A stretch of DNA of 64,000 bases from Mangifera indica (taxonomy: Eukaryota; Streptophyta; Magnoliopsida; Sapindales; Anacardiaceae): NCBI RefSeq assembly GCF_011075055.1, contig NC_058154.1:744001-808000 (forward strand), read 5' to 3'. Below are positions 28,010 to 40,343 of this stretch, piece by piece. Position 1 is the first letter of the stretch; each line of letters opens with the position of its first letter. The notes under the pieces were generated by a model. It was not told the DNA's origin. It did no database searches and was given only the letters and a program-made list of their open reading frames with translations. A program made the position numbers and the translations under genes.

Positions 28010-29143
28010 GTGCTTTGCTTTCCTCTACTTAAGCGCCACTTAAGCGCCCTATTGGAGACTTTATCTTCGCCATTACTGTTTTTGTCTCTTATTTCCTCTC
28101 TCCCTTTCTTATCCCCGTCTCTTCTTCAGATCTGTGCTTTCCTTTGCTTTCTTGAAGCCCCTTGTTCGTTTAGAATTCAAAACTTCAGTTGCGAAAGGTA
28201 TCATACAAATTCATGTTGTTACTTCTGGTCATTGATCGTCACTTTCTATGTTTTGTTTCTGTTTCTGTATCTGATTATGCTCTTCACGTTGAATACACGC
28301 GTTATGTTTACACTTACTGTATGCTTAACGCAAGCTGACACGATTTTTTTTTGTTATAAAAGTTCGTGCTCAAAGATGTGCTTGAACATTATTATTTCGA
28401 TTTATTGGAATTTTTGTTCGATTTTTCATTGTCACCGTAGTTTTTCGTTCAAAAAGAGAAAATCAAATCTGTCTATTTTTTATATATATATTGCATTTTT
28501 GCATTTAGCGCGGGTTAAGAGTTGCTCGATCTGAGTCTTTCTTTCTAGATTTATGGTTTTTCATACGTGTGTACATTTTTTCACGGGATAACATTCTGTA
28601 ACCGAAAGAATTTGGTTATAAATCAATCAATACGTTTCAACATTTCTCCGAACTTTGTTGACCTCGACGTCTAAGATGAGTCATTAGCTTTTGAGCAGGA
28701 ATATAGTAAGAATTTTAGCCAAACGAGCCCAGAAAAACATATGATACAACTCAGAATCCTTTTTTTTTTTTTAAATGAATTTTAGGGAACAGAGTTTTGA
28801 AACGTTAACAATTTCGTAATTTCATTTTTCGTCGCTTCTCCTTGGTATAGAGTTGACTAAATGCACTTCTACAACATTAGATATTGTGAAATTTGATACG
28901 AGTTTGCTCTTGCATCCTCGAATATCTTTTATTGACGATTCTTACTTATGGTAGTTAAATACATGTTATAGACGTGTATTTTAGAACTTATTATAAATAT
29001 CTTAAGTAGTCATGGTGCCGTGGTTGCTATAAATATTTAGGATTATATGGGATTAAGACGATGTAAAATAGATATGCTGATAGGCTTATTCCCTGTTTTC
29101 ACTAGACATAATTGTGTACTAATTTGTGTCATCTTAGTTTGAC
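28010..29143 (+). promoter_or_regulatory. 5' UTR exon and leader intron of pyrophosphatase
   Basis: A CT-rich untranslated exon ends at 28197 (GCGAAAG, then GTATCA). A leader intron of about 940 bp ends at 29137 (ATCTTAG), six bases before the ATG. CT-rich first exons and long leader introns are common in plant housekeeping genes. The transcription start is not fixed. The long open frame at 28010-28534 is a by-product of this UTR and intron. Confidence 0.6.
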
Positions 29144-32100
29144 ATGGCAGATATGGGCCCTCCAATTGAAACTCCAACCAAGACTCCAATCTCTCAACCT
29201 TTACCACATCCTCCTCTGAATGAAAGGATTCTCTCTTCAATGACTAGAAGGTCTGTGGCTGCACACCCTTGGCATGATCTTGAGATAGGTATGTGATATT
29301 TTTTTTAAGTATTTTTATTTTATATTATTGAGTAAACATGATACCTTATTTTATTATTCTTTTGTCATTTAAACTCAGGTCCTGGAGCTCCAAAAATTTT
29401 CAACTGTGTAAGGATACTGAACTTCAGTTATCATTTGGCTTGTAGTCCATGGAATGGCATGTGTGTTCATTTATATAAATTTCTGCATGCAAACTTTTTA
29501 CTGCTAGTAGTCATAATCCTAGAGGAAGCCCACTGAACCCCAGTACTTAACGGAGGCACTTCAGCACTGCCAACCTAACATTCTTTAATATTATAACTAC
29601 TACTATTATTATTACATTGTAATGCTAGAAGGGCTTATGTTGCTATGAAGGACCTCTTTGTATATTTTTTTAATGCCTTTTTTTATAAGGAGGTATAGGA
29701 CTTGCATTCATTACTGAAATATGAAGACTTCTTTGTTCTTCACGTATGAGTGATATAACATGATGTGCTTTCTAACATAGCTGGTTGTCAGCTATGCAAA
29801 TTTTCTCTCCCTCTATATTTTTATTCTTCTCGTGCTATTTGATTTTTCTCATGAATATCATGATTAATCATTATTATTGTCCATGTAAGAGAACAGAACA
29901 AAGCTGGTGTTTGTTTAATTTAATAAATATAGGAAATGTTACTAAATCTTCTTTTTGATGCTTGGACATTTGGCATTCTCACTTGTACTGTTGCAATGAA
30001 AACTTGACTGATGTATGCAGGTGATTGAAATAAGCAAAGGGAGCAAGGTGAAATACGAACTTGACAAGAAAACTGGCCTGATCAAGGTATCATTTGTGCT
30101 GTGCCAATTTTTATTTATGCTTTTTGTATATCTGGATAGGTTACTAATCAGTAGCAATTGTTCAGGTTGATCGTGTGCTTTACTCCTCAGTTGTTTATCC
30201 CCACAACTATGGTTTTATTCCTCGTACCCTTTGTGAAGACAATGATCCCTTGGATGTGCTGATCATTATGCAGGTAAGCCACATGATCATTATTGTTTCA
30301 TATATGCTCATGAATCAGTAATGTAGGCTTAGAAGAACTCTTTTTCAAAGGCCCAAATCTCTAAAAAAATAGTTGAATTTCTAGTGCAAACTGAAATTTT
30401 AAAAGAGTTATTCCCATGAATTCCAGTGGGTAATTTAGATGTCCCTCGGCTCTCAATTACCCTTCAGTTTGAATGCTTCTGAGGGCTAGGGGAACATGGG
30501 TTAACAGCCTGGATGGTAGAATAGTGTGATGACCTGACAATTAACTACATTGTTAGTGTATCCTGACATGGATGTCCTAAGGGCTTTTGAGACAATGTAT
30601 TCAGCATTTGAAAATTTTTACAGGAACCAGTTCTTCCAGGATGCTTTCTTCGTGCTAAAGCCATTGGTGTGATGCCTATGATTGACCAGGTATATATTCG
30701 ATGCATTCAAAAGTGATTCTTCCCTTTTGTATACATGTTATGAAGAAACATTGTTTTGATGAATGCAGGGTGAGAAAGATGACAAGATAATTGCTGTGTG
30801 TGCCGATGATCCAGAGTACAGGCATTACAATGATATCAAGGATCTTCCACCTCATCGATTGGCTGAGATCCGCTGCTTCTTTGAAGATTGTATCCTTCCC
30901 TTGATACCTTTATATCTTAGCAAGAACTTATTTCACATATTATACAAGCATAAATTTTGAGTATGATATTCTATTTGTTTCTACGATAATATTGAAGTGA
31001 GATTCATTCTCTTATTTCCCTTAATAAACTATTCAGACAAGAAAAATGAGAATAAGGAAGTTGCAGTTGATGAATTTCTTCCAGCAACTACTGCTTTTGA
31101 CGTAATTCAGCATTCCATGTAAGTAATAATTCTTTGAGCCTGAGCCGTAGACTTCGCATACCATCTCAATAAATGCTTTTTTCATGGATTACTTAAGTTT
31201 TATAATTTATGTTTGACAAAGGTTTCTTCATATACATAATACTATCCTCGAAAGAGGTTTTATATGCACACATCGAACAATTGTAAAATTATAATCTATT
31301 TTGTTGGGCTTTCGCAAAGTATTATTAGTTTTTTCTCACCCTATAAGCTAGCTCAAAGAGTGAAGTTTTCTCACCGAACTTAATGTCCAACTAGTGTAGG
31401 ATTCTTAACAATTCTCCTCTAATCACACAATAAATCACCATTCATAACAAACTTAACAATCTCCCTTCAACAAAGCCAATTGGAGAGTAAATTTGTCAAA
31501 CCTCTCCTCAATTTGAGTTCATGTCTTGCGGGGACTATGGCATTCAAAGCCTCCCCTTAAGTAGGCCTTCAAGGATGAGATTTTTACGTAAGTTGGAGAT
31601 GGAATCACATGGATTGATACCTTGCTTGAGATGAAATTATTCTTAACCTAGGAATCTAATACTACTTGTTGGGCCTTCACAAAATACTATTGAGTCTCTC
31701 TATTCCAAAAGCTAGTACAAAGTGTGAAGCTTCTCTTCTTACATATATACCCGCAACAGATATCTAAAAATTCACTTCACCTGCAATCCAATGTTCCTTT
31801 TTTGGATTTAAGAGAAATCGATTCACCACTCCAAATGCATAAAAATTCACTTCACCTGCAATCCAATGTTCCTTTTTTGGATTTAAGAGAAATCGATTCA
31901 CCACTCCAAATGCATAAAAATTCACTTCACCTGCAATCCAATGTTCCTTTTTTGGATTTAAGAGAAATCGATTCACCACTCCAAATGCATGTGCAATCCT
32001 TGGTTCTGTACACACCATGTCATACGTTAACCTGTCAATTGCATAGGCATAATGTATTTTCCAATTTTTTATTCTGTCATTTTCACGTGGACATTGCTTG

Positions 32101-32866
32101 GAACTCAAGTTGAAATGGCCTGCTAGTCGAGAATACACTGGTTGACTTACCATTGTTGAATTTGTCAAACACTTTTTCAGTGTATCGTTCTTGGGATAGC
32201 CACAACTTTCTATTTTTCCAATCACAAGAATTTATTTTGTTGGTCCCAAGTCCTTCACAACATAGGATTTACCCAGTTTAACTTTTAGAGACATTTAATC
32301 TTCTCTACATCACGATCAACAATCAATATATCATCTACATAAAATAGAAGTATAACAAAATAATATTTGAAAATTTTTAGCAAGTGGAGAATACACTGCT
32401 TGTGGGGGCAGTAACCAAGAAAAAATATTTAGAAAGAGAATTGGCGAGAGACAAAGCAAGGAGAGAAAATAAAAAGAAACCATTAAAGGTGCGTGTTCTT
32501 CGAAGTTAGAGAGAAGTCTTTGGTTATATACTTTGATTGATATAGTAAAAACTTGTTCTCGCATGGCTTTTTTATATCCGGCCATTAAAGAGAATTTCCA
32601 TGTAAATTTGATTTGTACGTTTTGTTGCGATTTAATTTTCATTGTTTTGTGGTTGTTTGATTACTCCGAGAAATCTTTCCAAAAGATTCACAAGGGTGGT
32701 GGTTCTCTACTACAATTTTCTAGGCCCCTCTCATCTTTGTGGTTGCAGTTATGACTTCATGTAGCTTTTTGACGAGGCAATTATGATTGTGATTAAAAGT
32801 TTATAAATGCTTCCATTTTGTAGGAATCTTTACGCAGACTACATTGTGGAGAGCTTGAGGCGGTAA
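29144..32866 (+). CDS. PPA: Soluble inorganic pyrophosphatase
   Basis: Coding exons are 29144-29288, 29379-29407, 30021-30086, 30166-30273, 30624-30689, 30769-30889, 31037-31118 and 32824-32866. Frames close throughout, giving 219 residues. The protein is a family I pyrophosphatase, which hydrolyses PPi to two phosphates using Mg2+ in the cytosol. Visible landmarks are [27 protein letters not shown], the signature DNDPLDV with its metal-binding Asp residues, [14 protein letters not shown] and the C-terminal [11 protein letters not shown]. The length matches the short cytosolic plant isoforms; no transit peptide is present. The last coding intron (31119-32823, about 1.7 kb) holds transposon debris, so correct joining of the last 14 codons depends on splicing over it. 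Confidence 0.96.
31301..31735. repeat. Direct repeat pair, about 370 bp apart
   Basis: TGTTGGGCTTTCGCAAAGTA at 31301 and TGTTGGGCCTTCACAAAATA at 31670 begin two related 64-bp blocks, each ending near AAAG(A/T)GTGAAG. They may be remains of long terminal repeats or of another repeat next to the copia fragment. Confidence 0.55.
31764..32370 (-). mobile_element. Ty1-copia pol remnant in pyrophosphatase intron
   Basis: Read on the minus strand, bases 32330-32341 encode YVDD, the reverse-transcriptase catalytic motif, followed by [11 protein letters not shown]. Further down come [34 protein letters not shown] and [12 protein letters not shown], all characteristic of the copia RT to RNase H region. 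Several frameshifts and stops separate these blocks, so it is inactive. It is antisense to the host gene and wholly inside the last intron. Confidence 0.85.
31766..31990. repeat. Perfect 3 x 75 bp tandem repeat
   Basis: Three identical 75-bp units begin at 31766, 31841 and 31916. Each encodes 25 residues of the copia remnant on the minus strand, including [12 protein letters not shown]. Because 75 is divisible by three, the minus-strand frame stays open. Full identity among units points to recent expansion. Confidence 0.95.
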
Positions 32867-33286
32867 ACGTCCATCTGCTGAAGCCATAGGCGTTTGTCAG
32901 TCTTCATACAGATATGGTGGTGTTATATACAGGTCTTTTCATAGTAACAAGAAATTAATTCTCCCTCCATAAGCATACTTTCTTCTGCAAATGTGGTCTG
33001 GTTCTGGTAGTACGTTGTCTTGGTGAGCTGGCTATTAGCTCATGATACCGAACAATGATATGATGGCGATAATTTTGAACTGCTCTTCGCTGTAATAATA
33101 ATAGTGTTTCATCTATAGTTTGTTAAATAGATTTATGCTTGTTTCGTCTGTTAAGCAGAATATAAAAGATCGAAAGCACGATGCAATGCTTGGGTGAGAT
33201 ATGTGGAACTGAGCGGTTTCCATAAAAAGCCCCAGTTGGTATGAATATAAAGTCTATCTTTGATTTATTTGTATTATTAATCCCTT

Positions 33287-33339
<53 letters not shown>

Positions 33340-34722
33340 TTATATCAAAGAAAACTAGAAACTTTTACTGGATGATCACTGATTCTACTAAGCAGCTATT
33401 CTAGTTGAGACTGTTGGAATTTGAATAGACTGTTGGAATTTGAATCCGACTTTTCATGGAAGTATACTAGCATTATATTGAGGTAAGTTTAGTTTTCACA
33501 TTACCTTATATCAAAACCTTTTCAAACGGCAAAGGAATTATCCTTGTAATTCCAACCACAACAATTCATCTGTTTAAACCAATCCTAAGGCAGGGAAAAT
33601 AAGATAATACCTATAAATATATGGAAGGAAACTCAAGGAGGTTTTCCCAAAATTCACCATATCCTTGAGTAAGGATATAAGAATGAAATCTCATCACGTA
33701 TTAAACTGTAGCTCTTCAACAAAAGCAGAAATAAAGGCATAAAACTTATATAAGTTTGACTGCAGAAGTTCAACCATCAATGTTTTACCGTCCAATTGGA
33801 TTTGGTATCGAGATGCATCTAGGGTTGATATTTTTCATCTTGGAGTAGCAAAGTGGATAATTAAAACAATTGCCCAATTATATGTACATCTATTTTATAA
33901 TTTATTTATGTGTTAATAATATTGATGTGTTTGATAGCTTTACATATCGATCAACTTCAACTTCAAAGAATGAACACTAGATATGCATTGAAGTTAATCT
34001 ATGATTGATTCGACAACTCTTATAAGACGAGATGATATTATATAATAGGTCTAAGGATCAAGCTATTGTGACATGTTTATGTTGGAAAATCATGAAGCAT
34101 CTCTCATGTGATCATTTACTACATGTTTATATGTAATCGAAATTATATTAAATATTTTTTAGAACCGTTTCAAATCTGTCTATTTGGGCTTTAGATTTTT
34201 TTCTTTATACATGGTTCATTAAAAAACTTTCAAATTTCAGGCCTCTTTTGGACTTATTTAGGACTCGTCTTATAATTTTAAAATTCTGTATAAACTTTTT
34301 TATAATCGTTTATAAATTTAAAAATTTAATAAATACATCTTCATTCACAATAAATTTTCAAATCCTGTTGGGCCTTGATAACTTAATCGATAATTTTGTT
34401 TATCCAAACCCAGTCAAGTTCTAAATTTTACTCGGTCTAAAACAAAATTTTCGTAGGAAACAATTAGGTCTGGAGTTTGCTTCCCCAATTGATAGGCCCA
34501 GGCAGGGAGGATAATGTTGCTAATTTTTCTTTGTCATCGGAATTATCTTGGAGAAGAAAAGAAAAGAAAAGCATCTATTTATTGTCTACGTGGCTCCTCT
34601 AAAATATCCCATTCAATTCTAAATATCCCTAAACCCTAAACCCTTTTTTCCTCCTCCCTCGATTCAATCTCCAACTCACAAAAACCCTAATCCAAATATA
34701 CTCCCAACTTTTGGAAAAAAAA
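32867..34722. other. Pyrophosphatase 3' region and intergenic DNA
   Basis: Contains the 3' UTR, a (TA)n run at about 33295-33331, a small direct repeat (GACTGTTGGAATTTGAAT) at about 33408-33443, and AT-rich sequence. The bases just before 34723 are CT-rich with AAACCCTAAACCC and AAACCCTAA motifs (telo-box type), common in plant promoters of growth-linked genes. Confidence 0.5.
33295..33331. repeat. (TA)n microsatellite
   Basis: Uninterrupted TA run of about 36 bases, followed by imperfect TTTATATATT units. Confidence 0.95.
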
Positions 34723-35337
34723 ATGAGCTCCTTCACTAACAACACCAGCAACTTTGATAATCTCCTGCTTCAGACCTTGATGGGTCGCCGTCAAATCAGG
34801 CCACCAAACGGCAACTTTTCCAGTCCTTTCCTCTCTCAACAGTCCCTCGAGGACCTCCTATTTGACGCGGCGAATCTCCCAGATTCGACATCCGATGATG
34901 ACTCAGACAAAACCCAACTCTCCAAAGAAGAATCCAAGCTCGAAAAAGAGATAATCAAGATCATCCTATCCGGAAAGATTGATTCTCTTAGGCCAAACTC
35001 GGGCCAAGCTGTTACGATTGGGGAACACCACATCTGTGTCGGATTTCACGAGGAAATAGGCTCGGATTATCGGGTATGGGAGTGGCACGGGCATATCATG
35101 CTTTTCGACGATGAGAATGGGTACTCACCTGAGTATATTTATGGGAATTATTTTGAGAGGTTGCAGGGGAAAGTGACTCGTGACACTGACATTGTTGAAA
35201 AGGAGAAAGAAGAAGAAGAAGAAGAGGAAGAAGAAGTAAGGAATTTGGGATTGAGAGAACTGATTGATAATACCGATACTAAAGCAGGTCGGATCCTTCA
35301 TCGAAACTTGAATAGGAGTTCTTCAAGGTTTGTGTGA
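34723..35337 (+). CDS. Conserved plant protein of unknown function
   Basis: Single-exon frame of 204 residues starting at the ATG at 34723 (MSSFTNNTSNFDNLLL). The frame opens four codons earlier, but only at a TTG. No named domain was recognised. The middle (GQAVTIGEHHICVGFHEE, then DYRVWEWHGHIMLFDDENGY and YIYGNYFERL) is well structured and Trp/His-rich, and looks like a conserved core. It is followed by an 11-residue run rich in Glu (about residues 164-174) and a basic Arg-rich C-terminus. The N-terminus carries an acidic Asp/Ser stretch (DSTSDDDSD). There is no signal peptide or membrane helix, so it is likely soluble. Codon use and the conserved-looking core favour a real gene; function is unknown. 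Confidence 0.75.
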   Translation: MSSFTNNTSNFDNLLLQTLMGRRQIRPPNGNFSSPFLSQQSLEDLLFDAANLPDSTSDDDSDKTQLSKEESKLEKEIIKIILSGKIDSLRPNSGQAVTIGEHHICVGFHEEIGSDYRVWEWHGHIMLFDDENGYSPEYIYGNYFERLQGKVTRDTDIVEKEKEEEEEEEEEVRNLGLRELIDNTDTKAGRILHRNLNRSSSRFV

Positions 35338-38300
35338 AAAGCCTTTTTTTATAATTTAAAATTTTTTTCCATTCTAATTATGATGCATATAATTTGATAT
35401 ATTTTTTTAAGGTAGATATGATTTTATAATTAGATTTAGTTATGGGTTGAAAACGTTGCAGCAGATAATACTTTTTCATCATTGATGAGATGAATTGTTT
35501 AGCCTTATAGTCTGAAAGAATAATAACGTGATAGATGAAAGAGAGAATTAGATGTTGTTAGGATGGCTATCATATATCTCTATAATTGAAACTAATGTAA
35601 GTGGAGAATCTAGTTCAACAAGGCAATGGAGTTTGCAAAGTGTGAAATTCTTTGTGGTTTTGTGCTTGTTGCTGCTAATAGCAGAGTTTATGTGTTATAT
35701 GTGGACTTTGGTTTTGGAATTGTCTGACTTGATGATTATGTTTTATGATTGTCTGTAGGGTTTAACAAGGCAAGTCTGGTTGTAATTGTAGTTGAGTGGG
35801 GGTATTTGCAGTTATGACTTGTTGAAGCATTAGAGTCTTGGTATGGGTGACGGTATTATGTATTTTGAGTTCATTTCTTGTTGTAGATGTGTGTGAAATG
35901 TTCAACATACAAGGAGGAATATCCATTTTCTTTTGTAACTTGAAAAAAAATAATCCCCCTTTTCTGAGAACAAATGTCTTATATTTAATGTATCTCTCTT
36001 TGTCACTTAGTTTTCAAACTTTGTGTTAGCCATAATCCTTGTCAACTCTGTACTTTTCCACTTAAAAACTACATTTTCATGCACTCTTTAAGGACAACAA
36101 ATTAGCAAACATGTATTATATGATTTCAGAGCTACCAGTTTTAGTTTATTCTGGTTTAGCAAAATTTATATAAATTTAAGTTCTTGCAGTATTCTCTAGT
36201 GTGAGACATCCAGCGATGGTTAAATAGGGACACAGTAAAAAGATGTAGCATTTCTTAGCGCCAATATAAGCTCAATAGTTTTTTTTTAATTTTTCTTTGT
36301 TTAAATATATGCAGATAATTCAGGCATTTTGTAACACTTGTAATGTGATACATGGGTTAATTAGGTGATATTCAAACATATCTGCATTAGTTGGACTTGC
36401 TCGTTTTCACATCACATGTGGGTGCTCAACCTTGAGCTGATGTGAAACAATGTTTGCATGATGTAAAATTTGCACTTCATGTATGCGCTGTTGTTTTCCA
36501 GATTTAATCAATTTCCTTCCCAACTTTGTACTTTAAGAACCACGCATATGCTGTTGATCATCTTTGTTAGAGTTCTTCATCTTTAAAGAGATATTGCACA
36601 ATTATTTAGATGACTTTATAAGTTATTTATTGAACATCTTTTTCAATGAAACAGATGAATACATTGTAGGATACATTTTAAAAATGTAATCGCCTTGTAA
36701 TATCTACATCCTAAAGACTTTTCTGCATATTATGTGGTTCAATTCCTGAAATTAACATGAATGCATTGTGCATTGGTGGGAGGTTCTTGAGTTCTACTTT
36801 AATTTTTCAGATGCTGGTTAAAATGTTTTGTATATCACGTTTTCTGTCACTATGCATTGACAATCAGTTGCTGTTCTGAAAGAGTATCTGGTTTTCCTTT
36901 ATCTACTCTTGAATTTTCAGGTCTTAGTTAAGAGTTCTGTTTTTTGGTCTGCGCTAGAGCTTTTGAGTGTTAAACTGGATGGCTGCACTTGGTATCTTCA
37001 TTGAAATGCTTTCTATAGATTGGGGTAGAGGTCATGATTTCCCTGCCATTGCTGGAGAAGTTTCAGGGTTTATCTGGTGCCTTCTATAGTTCTTGTATTT
37101 GAATTTCAGATGTTGGTTTTGTATGATGAAACTTGTCACCTGATTTAATAGCTGAATAAATATGTGCATCAACACCTTTATTTACTTTGTGCAGATGAAC
37201 ACAGTTTCACTTTCCCCCTGACATACTTATAGAAGAAAATTCAAAGAAAAGAAGAAAATGGGGTGATGAATTTTAATTATTATAAGTGGTTTTGTTTCTA
37301 GTAGAATTTAAGTTCATGTATCTCTTACCCATCAAATTGGATGATGAATTTTTAGCATTAGACTAATTAACAAATTTATAGTTTTATTTTGATTGTTGGC
37401 ATATTTTGTGTGTTCAATGTGTTCACGTTCCGGTGTTTCCCCACAGTTGGATGTTTCGATCTGGTTTGATTCAGTTTTTGTTAGTTAAAAAAGAAATAGA
37501 GATTATTGATGGGAGGGAGAGGGAGAGGGAAAGTGAGAGGGAGGTTTAAGGGAAACGAAGATGATTGATGGTAGAAAAGGCCAAGCACTGCGGCAAGCAT
37601 GCTTCCTCCAAGATCTACAAAGCATTTTTGTAATTTATTTGTTCTTCCAATAGTTTATTTCTTAGATGTCTATATTTATTGTTCATCAACCAATATAAAC
37701 ATCTAGTAAAATGAAAATTAGGGAACTAAAATAAAGCATATCTCCTATTGCAATAGCTATAAAGTTTTTGAAAAACAAAATTGCAGTGTTTTTAAGATCG
37801 GATTGCTGATCGAATTAGATATTTTACTAATTCGTGGTTCAATCATTTCATCTTATGTATTTTTTTAATAGTATTAAATATTTTTTATATTTTTTAAGTA
37901 TTAAATATATGAAATATATAAAATATAATTACAAATATATTAGTTAAATAATCGACACTTAATTATATAGATAAAGAAAAACATCAATTTTAAATTATTG
38001 GTTTTAAATAGTTTTTTGGGTTTAATAGACTTATTTAGTTTGATTAAATTTTAAATAAATAGATAATTATATATGGAACGGATCAAATTATAGACTAATT
38101 TATAAGTCAATTGGTTCGATTTGGTCTTGGGAACACCGCAAAATCAACATATCTCTATAGGCAGAGGAAAATTTATGCTTGGTTTGAGCGAATTGTCTAT
38201 TTTATCCTACTGTTTTTAGGTCTAAATTGGGTGGGAAGTATGTCTCACTCCTTGAAATATAATTTAATAAAATTACCAAACAAGCCCGACTAAATTCCAA

Positions 38301-38340
38301 AAAATAAAATCTCAACCGTCCATAGTTCCCTCCTTTATCC
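35338..38340. other. Long gene-free stretch
   Basis: About 3 kb without a recognised gene. It includes the 3' UTR of the upstream gene. Open frames (such as 35552-35758 and 35838-36029) are short and match nothing. A GA-rich patch lies at about 37510-37560. Confidence 0.45.
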
Positions 38341-38350
38341 TACACAATAT

Positions 38351-38432
38351 CCAATGACAGTTTTGGTTCCGCGTCAGCGATCTGCGTGAAACTGTGATAG
38401 CCAATGAAAAGCAACCTCACCTCTCTATATAA
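38351..38432 (+). promoter_or_regulatory. H2B core promoter
   Basis: Contains CCAAT at 38351 and 38401, GCGATCTGCGTGA at 38377-38389 and a TATA box, TATATAA, at about 38426-38432, roughly 110 bases before the ATG. GATCTGCG differs by one base from GATCCGCG, the reverse form of the plant histone octamer CGCGGATC that drives S-phase expression. Confidence 0.7.
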
Positions 38433-38539
38433 TGTCTCCTTCAACAACGTCCTTTCCTCATCAAACTCCTTAATTCATTCTCAACGATCTCGTTCAAAGC
38501 CTCTCTCCAGATCTTCTTCCATCCCCGATTATCTTAGCA

Positions 38540-38959
38540 ATGGCGCCGAAGGCCGAGAAGAAACCCGCCGAGAAAAAGCCCGTCGCCGAGAAGGCCCCAG
38601 CCGCCGCCGAAAAGAGGCCGAAAGCCGAGAAGAAAATCGCCAAAGAGAGTGGCGATAAAAAGAAGAAGAGGACCAAGAAGAGCACCGAGACCTACAAGAT
38701 CTACATTTTCAAGGTGCTCAAACAGGTTCATCCTGATATCGGAATCTCAAGCAAGGCCATGGGTATTATGAACAGTTTTATCAACGATATATTCGAGAAA
38801 TTGGCGCAAGAAGCGTCTCGTCTCGCGAGATACAACAAGAAACCCACCATTACATCTCGGGAGATCCAGACGGCCGTGAGATTGGTCTTGCCTGGTGAGC
38901 TGGCCAAGCACGCCGTCTCAGAGGGCACCAAGGCCGTGACGAAGTTTACAAGTTCTTAA
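38540..38959 (+). CDS. H2B: Histone H2B
   Basis: Intronless, 139 residues. The Lys/Ala/Pro-rich N-terminal tail ([20 protein letters not shown] and on) is followed by the histone fold. Landmarks are [56 protein letters not shown] and [15 protein letters not shown]. The C-terminal Lys in AVTKFTSS corresponds to the monoubiquitination site used in transcription. It pairs with H2A in the nucleosome core. Canonical, replication-type H2B by gene structure and promoter. GC content is far above that of the surroundings. Confidence 0.98.
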   Translation: MAPKAEKKPAEKKPVAEKAPAAAEKRPKAEKKIAKESGDKKKKRTKKSTETYKIYIFKVLKQVHPDIGISSKAMGIMNSFINDIFEKLAQEASRLARYNKKPTITSREIQTAVRLVLPGELAKHAVSEGTKAVTKFTSS

Positions 38960-40343
38960 TCTTGTTTAGTTCGATGGGTGTTTCATTTTCTTAGATCAGA
39001 TCTTGTTTTGGCCATTGATGCAAACTTTTAATGCTTTTTAATGCACAGATTAATGAAAATTTCGATTTCCCCAAATATGTTTGGAGATTGTGAATCATGC
39101 TGATCCTTTTTTTTATGATTTCCACAAAATAAACATTGAATTGTTAACAATTACAGGTCCCAATGCAGAAGACACCTAAAAACCCGAAAAAAAAAGGTGG
39201 AAGAAACACCAAGCACAGGCAAGAAGAAATCTTTCTAAATTTCTCAGAGAGCATAATCATTAGATCAGAGATTATCCCAATTAAGTTGTAGTAAAATTGT
39301 GAATGAGAAACTGTGTCTAGGAAAATTTTGATATGGTATGTCAATTTGTATAAGTAAAATTATGGCAACTAAGAAGGAAATCACAAGAGCACCATGGAAA
39401 ACAAAAAATGCTAAGAAGGAAAATTAACTGAGCTGAAGACGAAAGGAATTTTTCATTGTCAGCAAGTTAATAGTTCCAATCTTCGGTGGGGAGATGATGA
39501 AGCTATTCCATCAATAAAGAACAAGAGATCAAGGGGGACAATGTACATCCTCCCACCTCAAATTTTCATGTACATTCTGCCAATGCTTGTTGGGAAACCA
39601 CTTCACCCGAAAGCTCAAATTTTCGTGTACATGCAATTTAGATATGTTTGTGTTTTGTTACGGAGATTGGCCACCCACTGGGTTCTCTGGACTCTGACGT
39701 CTATATTACTAGCCTTCCTCAATTGGTTTAGATTGTGAAACATAAACCTGCGTTTAGTTTGCAAGTACATTCAACTATTAGTGTTGTGATTTTGGGTTGA
39801 GACCGTGTCATTCCGCAGAGTAATCCATGGCTTTGAATTTAGTTTACGGGAAATTGATTCGGAAGCCTGGTTGAAGAAGGATTTAACCTGAGTTGGGTTT
39901 AGGCTACGGGATTGATTTGAGAAAACTCTACCTCAGTGTGGTTTATGGGAAATTGATACGACCTAGATATTGAGAAAATTTACCTGAGTTTTAGTTTATG
40001 GGAAATTGATATGTTTAAATGCATCTTCAATTTGTCAACCAATTCTGGGTATTTTTTATCTGCTTTCACATGACATCAAAATCTTGACATAAAAAAAAAA
40101 ATTAAATAATTTTTTTTTTTACATATTTTACAAGCCACATAAAAATTTCAACATTTACCAGGCAATGCAGCACCAAAATGAAATTTCAGAAGCATGATTT
40201 CGTTCATTCGAAAAAGAGTTCTACAGATGCAGCGAATAGAGCAGAACAATGGTTCTAATCCCTACCACCATGAAGTTATCCTACAAGTCAAGCATATTGA
40301 AGGAAGTTACATACACATACAAAGACAATAACAAGACTAAAAC
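38960..40343. other. Gap between convergent histone genes
   Basis: Holds the two 3' UTRs. About 39836-40015 has a degenerate repeat of TTTATGGGAAATTGAT(A/T) in three to four units of about 60 bp. No gene recognised; the open frame at 39541-39738 has an internal imperfect repeat and matches nothing. Confidence 0.5.

Noticed and set aside
28010..28534. 174-codon open frame rich in Leu, Phe and Ser
   Set aside because: It covers the CT-rich leader exon and first intron of the pyrophosphatase gene; the hydrophobic look comes from T-rich DNA.
31724..32113. Plus-strand 129-codon frame with three identical 25-residue repeats
   Set aside because: It is the antisense shadow of the triplicated copia fragment; the meaningful frame is on the minus strand.
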